Below the pieces are notes generated by a model. The model did not search any database and was not told the origin of the DNA. It was given only the letters and a program-made list of their open reading frames with translations. From Coriaria nepalensis (taxonomy: Eukaryota; Streptophyta; Magnoliopsida; Cucurbitales; Coriariaceae), in assembly GCA_027186245.1 (NCBI GenBank), contig CP114489.1:441501-505500 (forward strand): 64,000 nt of DNA, in the 5' to 3' direction. The position numbers and the translations under genes were made by a program. Positions within the stretch are counted from its first letter, which is position 1; every line of letters begins with the position of its first letter. This document shows, in pieces, positions 59,320 to 64,000 of the stretch.

Positions 59320-62300
59320 TCAATGTGAAGGGGGCAACTCCTCTGGTAAATTATCAGGTAGAGTTGGAGGAGATGAAAAATCAAAATTCGGGTATACACC
59401 AGGTGGCCTCACTAGAGGTTCGATCGAAAGCAACTGGCTCGAATCACCCACGACGTCAGCCCATCCATAATGAGGTTCAGCCCTTGAGAATATTCAGTGG
59501 AGTCAGATTTTCTAAGCAACTGAAAACTTTTTTCTTATGGAGTGGCAACTAAAACAGTAAACGATTTGTGTGCATATTCTTACTCATAATAAGTTTCTTC
59601 ATCCACAACAATGTCCCAACTTTCCCCTGTGGTGCTCTTCCCATATTTGTGCACTTTCCTGGTATACATTATTAGCATGCACAAAATATCAACATTGAAG
59701 AAAATCTACTCTAGTACAAAGAAAATATGCCAAATAGCATCCACAGGAATACACTTTCCCCACAATAAAAGTGGACAACAGCATGACTATTCGAGAGCTA
59801 GGAAGGTGTTCCTGCAAAAAGTATACATACCCATTTCCGAAGTGTTGTTCTCCCCATGTCCTTGACCAACCTATACATAGATCAACAGAAGCAAAGTGAA
59901 GCACAAATATGGATTTTAATCTGCAAACATAACCTAGGCGAAATTGTTCAGAAAACATAGGGGGACTACTCCAATTTTCTTAATCATCAAAGTTGAATAA
60001 TGAAAGAGAATAAGTTTCACTCTTTGCAGAGCTGTACATTAACCAAACTGGCCCAAAAACCAAAGTGTTTAACTAGCTCAAATAGTTCGACTAATCCAAG
60101 CACAAACCAGAAATTCAAGCTCAAGCTGGTTGACTCAACTCGTCCACTTCACCCACTATATCTATAAATTGAGATTCAAATTGACTTCCTATAATTAATC
60201 ACTATGAAGCCAAATATATACGAGCGTGCGCGCACTCGTGTCAACTTAATCAATAGTATAATTTATAGAGGCTAGGAAGCTATCAAGCCTGAGCTCAAGA
60301 CAATCCAGGCGGCAAACAAGCAGGTTCTTCCGATAAACCTGGTACCAAATATCATCAATAAAATTCACATGATTTACAATGAATGTAGGGTTAGATATAC
60401 GTTCACCAATAGGAGACACATGCCATGTCTCCCCTTGTCGCGAGCCTATGCCGGCCAAGAACTTCTCTTCCCACTTGTCTCCCCATTTGGTTCCAAATTC
60501 AGTCTCGGCCCATTTATCCGTCCTGAGTCAAAGCAGCAGTTTCACCGAAGCGTTAACCAAACAGAGTGAAAGACAGAGAGCGGTTCTGACATTCTTATTG
60601 CTCATCATATCTTAGGACTTTCTTCATATGAAAAGATGGAATTATAAAAACTGAAAGACCCCCTAAAGTATGATTTTAATTTTAAGTGATTACTCAAAAT
60701 TCCGTACCCCAGATTAGAGCCACAATGGTATTCAATAATCTGCAATTGGCATCAAACGTAATGGAGTTTAAATTGCTTCAATAGTAACTGGAAAATACCA
60801 TTTCAGAACAGATCCTCCTCCATCATAATGTTCTCCCCACTTCTCCCACCATGACTGCTCATTAAGTCGACCATATTTATGTGCTCCTTTCTCTGTCCAT
60901 CCTTTAGCGTCATATTTCTCCCACCTGTATCGCTTAAATGCATCACTGCTGTTCTATAAATTCAGTTTTCATTCACAAGAGCAGTTAATGCAATGTACAA
61001 AACCACCCTGCCGCTTCAATGTGAGCTTACCACTTCTCATACCATCCGGCATTTTCAGTGCCTGATCTCGCTTGTTTCTGTGCGCTCCTCTCTATCCTCG
61101 CAAGATTACTGCAGTGTCAGAATTTCAGAGAAAGTGAAAGGATGTATATTTAAAAGGTTCTTTTGCTAACCATCTATGATTATTGGATATTAATATCTTG
61201 ACTTCTTTCAAGGATACAAGGAAAATAACAGAAAAGAAAAAAAGAACCTCCATTCATCATGATGAAGAACTTCTTGCCATGTTTCCCACCATAAGTCTCC
61301 TTCAGCATTTCTACCAGATTTCTCCACCCCTAAGGATATCAGAACCAAGTGCACATATGAGCTGATAAGACTAAAATGATAAGGGCTAGTAATGTAGGTG
61401 ACCAATTAAAACAAAAGGAGCTCTCACTCTAAGTTCTGACTTTGATTAGCTGCAAAGCAAGAATCTCTCAAAGACTATTTAGTACATGTGCCCTAATTTT
61501 TTGCAGAGAAAGAGATGGAAGTTGTGGAAGAACAGCAGAGGAGAACATTAATTACAAGTAAAATCATTTCATATTTCCTAAACCTACAATACTTTGTAGC
61601 AAAACAGGTGGAAAACCACAAGAGTGCCCGTTTATGCAAGCTGCACCTAGTTGTTCTCTGGATTTTTATTTTTTTATTTTTCTCTCACGCAAATAAAACA
61701 GAAAAATATCTATCTACTTTTAACCAAGACAAGCATTTAAACGATGGATACTTACTGGATGAATCTTAAATTCTATTCATGCACATAGAACCTAAATATG
61801 TCATTTTAATATTTGATGTTATGCATTGAAATTTAGGACATTTTAAAAGTAAAGCACTGAAAATGAGAAACACCACAAGGATAAAGAATATCAACTTCTG
61901 TAGACAGGTCAAATAAAAACAAAATATGATAAGCAAATACGAATATTAGAAAAGATATAGAAACTGAAAAACACATTTTTATAACAATCAGCTACATGAA
62001 TCTCTAGTCAGGTTGATAAATTTAAATTAAGTATCGTTTGACCATATGATAATTGCACAGAAACGAGCTGTGAAAAGCAGCATACCCAGCTCTTTGTATC
62101 CGGTCCAGTCACTTTTCTCCCACCACTGTCAATGATACCAATAAATCGAATTAAATCCATTCACCTGGGATGATACTCAAAGGAGTTATAAAAACGGTGT
62201 CACTAAACACAAATTTAGAAAACTTATGACAGAACATAATCCCTAAGATAGGTTTATTTTACATGCATACTTCCTCGAAACACCAGAATGTATCGCTCCA

Positions 62301-63819
62301 ATTACCTAGCTAAATACTGGAAAAAAAAATCATATCATAACATACCAATTAATGCATGGATGTATCTTATTTATGGCCACACTCTAAAAAACAGAACCAC
62401 CTCCAAACATCATAATTTGAGTTTTGAACTAAACACAAAACATATATGACCTCAATGTTTTGAACTAAACTTATTTTATTCAGACATACTGTTTCTTTCC
62501 ATTCACAAGAACCATCATGGGATCGACCACCCATCCTCGTCCCTCGACATCTATATCCATTGTCTCCCTGGTCTTCCCCACTTTCTTTATACCAAGTACT
62601 GTCATCTTCATTAGTGCCAGACTCATTAATGGGTTCTTTCAACAGGATGATGCCCCATTCCTTCTCATTCGCAATACCAGTGTCTACAGTGAATGATCCA
62701 GTGAAGAGAACATGTTTTATCATGTATGGACAAGTATCACTTCATCATGAATCTAAAAATATATCTCCAAAACTAGCTGGAGCTTGAAGGATCTAGAAAA
62801 CAAACACCACTTTTAAAATAGATTACCTCTTTTTGGTGGAGTGTCACGGGACTGTGGACAAAAATTTCTTGGTGTGCAGCGTGGATAGAATTTTTCCTGC
62901 TTGGAGACAAAGGGAGATCTGCAGTAATCATGGTGGGAGGGACTTTTACAACATGAAAGACCTTTACAAGTAAGGTTAGAACATAATCTCGGTCTGTTAT
63001 TAACTAAAGAAAAAATGTTTTCATCGACAAATGTGATAGAAAAAATAATCAAAATTCTATTCTGAAAAACTTTGGCCCAAAAAATAAAAATTCTGAAAAA
63101 AGTCACTAATCTGAAATTAGCGGATTATTACAGTAACATGAATCTACGTCACACTTCCACTGCTTTAACAAAAAGAAGGCACTGGAAAACAATTTCCTCA
63201 ACTCTACAGATTTTAAGCTCGTTCTTTCATACAGAGAGAGGGAGACGGAGTTAAATACAAAATTGTATGCCAGACTACTACAAAATAGAGGGGAAAATGA
63301 GAGTGATGTTCCATTTTGGCCAGACTACTATAATCAGTTGAGAACTACATTAAACGGCAATGGATTTCTAAACTATTTCAAGGTAAGAACTGCATAGTTC
63401 ATAAGAACATAATGTAAAAGAAATTTACGTGCAACAAACAGAAGAGAGAGAAAAAAAAAGGGCGGGAAAGCAAAGTGTACTAGTCCTTCGCAGTTGAAGA
63501 TCGCAACATACTGCGGAGAAGCAAAAGGCAGTGCGGGCGAGACTCGGATTTCGATCCGGTGAGGTTTTTTCACGGGATCGAAGCGCCATTCATCGGTCTT
63601 CTTCAAGCTCTTTCCAGAACCGGTTGTTCTCCGGATTGGAACCACGGTATCGGAACAGCAGCAACTGATTCGACTGATTCCAATTCGGAAATTCTCAAAG
63701 GAATCCCTCCGCCTACGCTTCCCAGCCTCCACTCCATCGAAATGCAAGCGCTTCTGAGCGTCAAACTTTCTAGGTCTGAAATTGAAGTGAGTTGCCAAGC
63801 CTCGGGTAGTGACCGCCAT
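59320..63819 (-). CDS. ESV1: EARLY STARVATION 1, starch-binding Trp-rich plastid protein
   Basis: Binds and organises glucans in starch granules; loss in Arabidopsis causes starch to be used up early in the night. Eleven exons: 63819-63512, 62918-62827, 62683-62490, 62125-62086, 61329-61248, 61108-61031, 60924-60799, 60522-60401, 59870-59831, 59658-59584, 59482-59320. They join in frame to 439 residues. The N-terminal 60 or so residues form a plausible transit peptide. The Trp-rich core follows: GKSLKKTDEWRFDPVKKPHR, FVSKQEKFYPRCTPRN, DLWWETWQEVLHHDEWSNLA, WWEKYDAKGWTEKGAHKYGR, EQSWWEKWGEHYDG and RQGETWHVSP. A Pro-rich tail ends the protein. It is closer to ESV1 than to the longer LESV. All splice sites are GT-AG and the gene looks intact. 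Confidence 0.93.
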
Positions 63820-64000
63820 TTTCTACGAAAATGCCATGGAAAACCCTAGGCTTGGCGAAGGTTTTCTGCACGAAATCTAGAAATGGGGTTCTTTGCGTTG
63901 GTACATTTGACGATGGAGTGAGGAGACGGTGGTGTACGGAGAGAGAGAGCGAGCGAACCCGGCGCGCATGCAAGTATGCTACCGTCACGCAGATCCTCTT
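63820..64000. promoter_or_regulatory. ESV1 leader and promoter, window end
   Basis: Region just upstream of the ESV1 ATG, including a GA-rich tract (63941-63953). It runs off the window and shows no other gene. Confidence 0.4.

Overview
The window is nuclear DNA of a dicot plant. Genes are split into many short exons with GT-AG introns, spacers are AT-rich with poly-A, (AT)n and (CT)n tracts, and the proteins are plant families (FIE, GAUT12, ATK-type kinesin-14, group I formin, CRLK1, TPS-a, GH1, ESV1). I cannot name the species.

Layout: an unknown plastid-type protein (229-852, -) sits head to head with the Polycomb gene FIE (1119-3625, +). Then follow ATG18f-like (5459-9585, +), GAUT12/IRX8 (10669-12710, +), a deleted Copia element (about 12889-14140, -), the KIN14M/N kinesin (14721-18444, -), an FH5-like formin (21655-25560, +), histone H2A (26570-27194, -), a C2H2 protein (28220-29645, +), CRLK1 (31184-33062, -), a PAT1-branch GRAS gene (37758-39530, +), a dead and an intact TPS-a terpene synthase (40645-41780 and 43571-45752, +), a small unknown protein (48225-48581, -), a small LTR retrotransposon with target duplication (50425-52274), the 3' half of an ORRM2-like gene (52340-52679, -), a BGLU41-like GH1 glucosidase (53979-56770, +), a degenerate GGCCCA repeat array (58265-59075) and ESV1 (59320-63819, -).

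From memory of Arabidopsis, the order ATG18F, GAUT12, ATK3, FH5, H2A, C2H2 protein, CRLK1, ORRM2, BGLU41 matches chromosome 5 from At5g54730 down to At5g54570, so most of the window is a conserved syntenic block. The GRAS gene, the terpene synthases and the transposons lie in one 19-kb stretch between CRLK1 and ORRM2, which is the variable part.

The genes are not one pathway. Shared themes are chromatin (FIE, H2A), cytoskeleton (kinesin, formin), cell wall (GAUT12), stress signalling (CRLK1, GRAS), autophagy (ATG18f), starch turnover (ESV1) and specialised metabolism (TPS, GH1). Exon borders were worked out by hand from splice signals and reading frame. UTR ends are mostly not determined.
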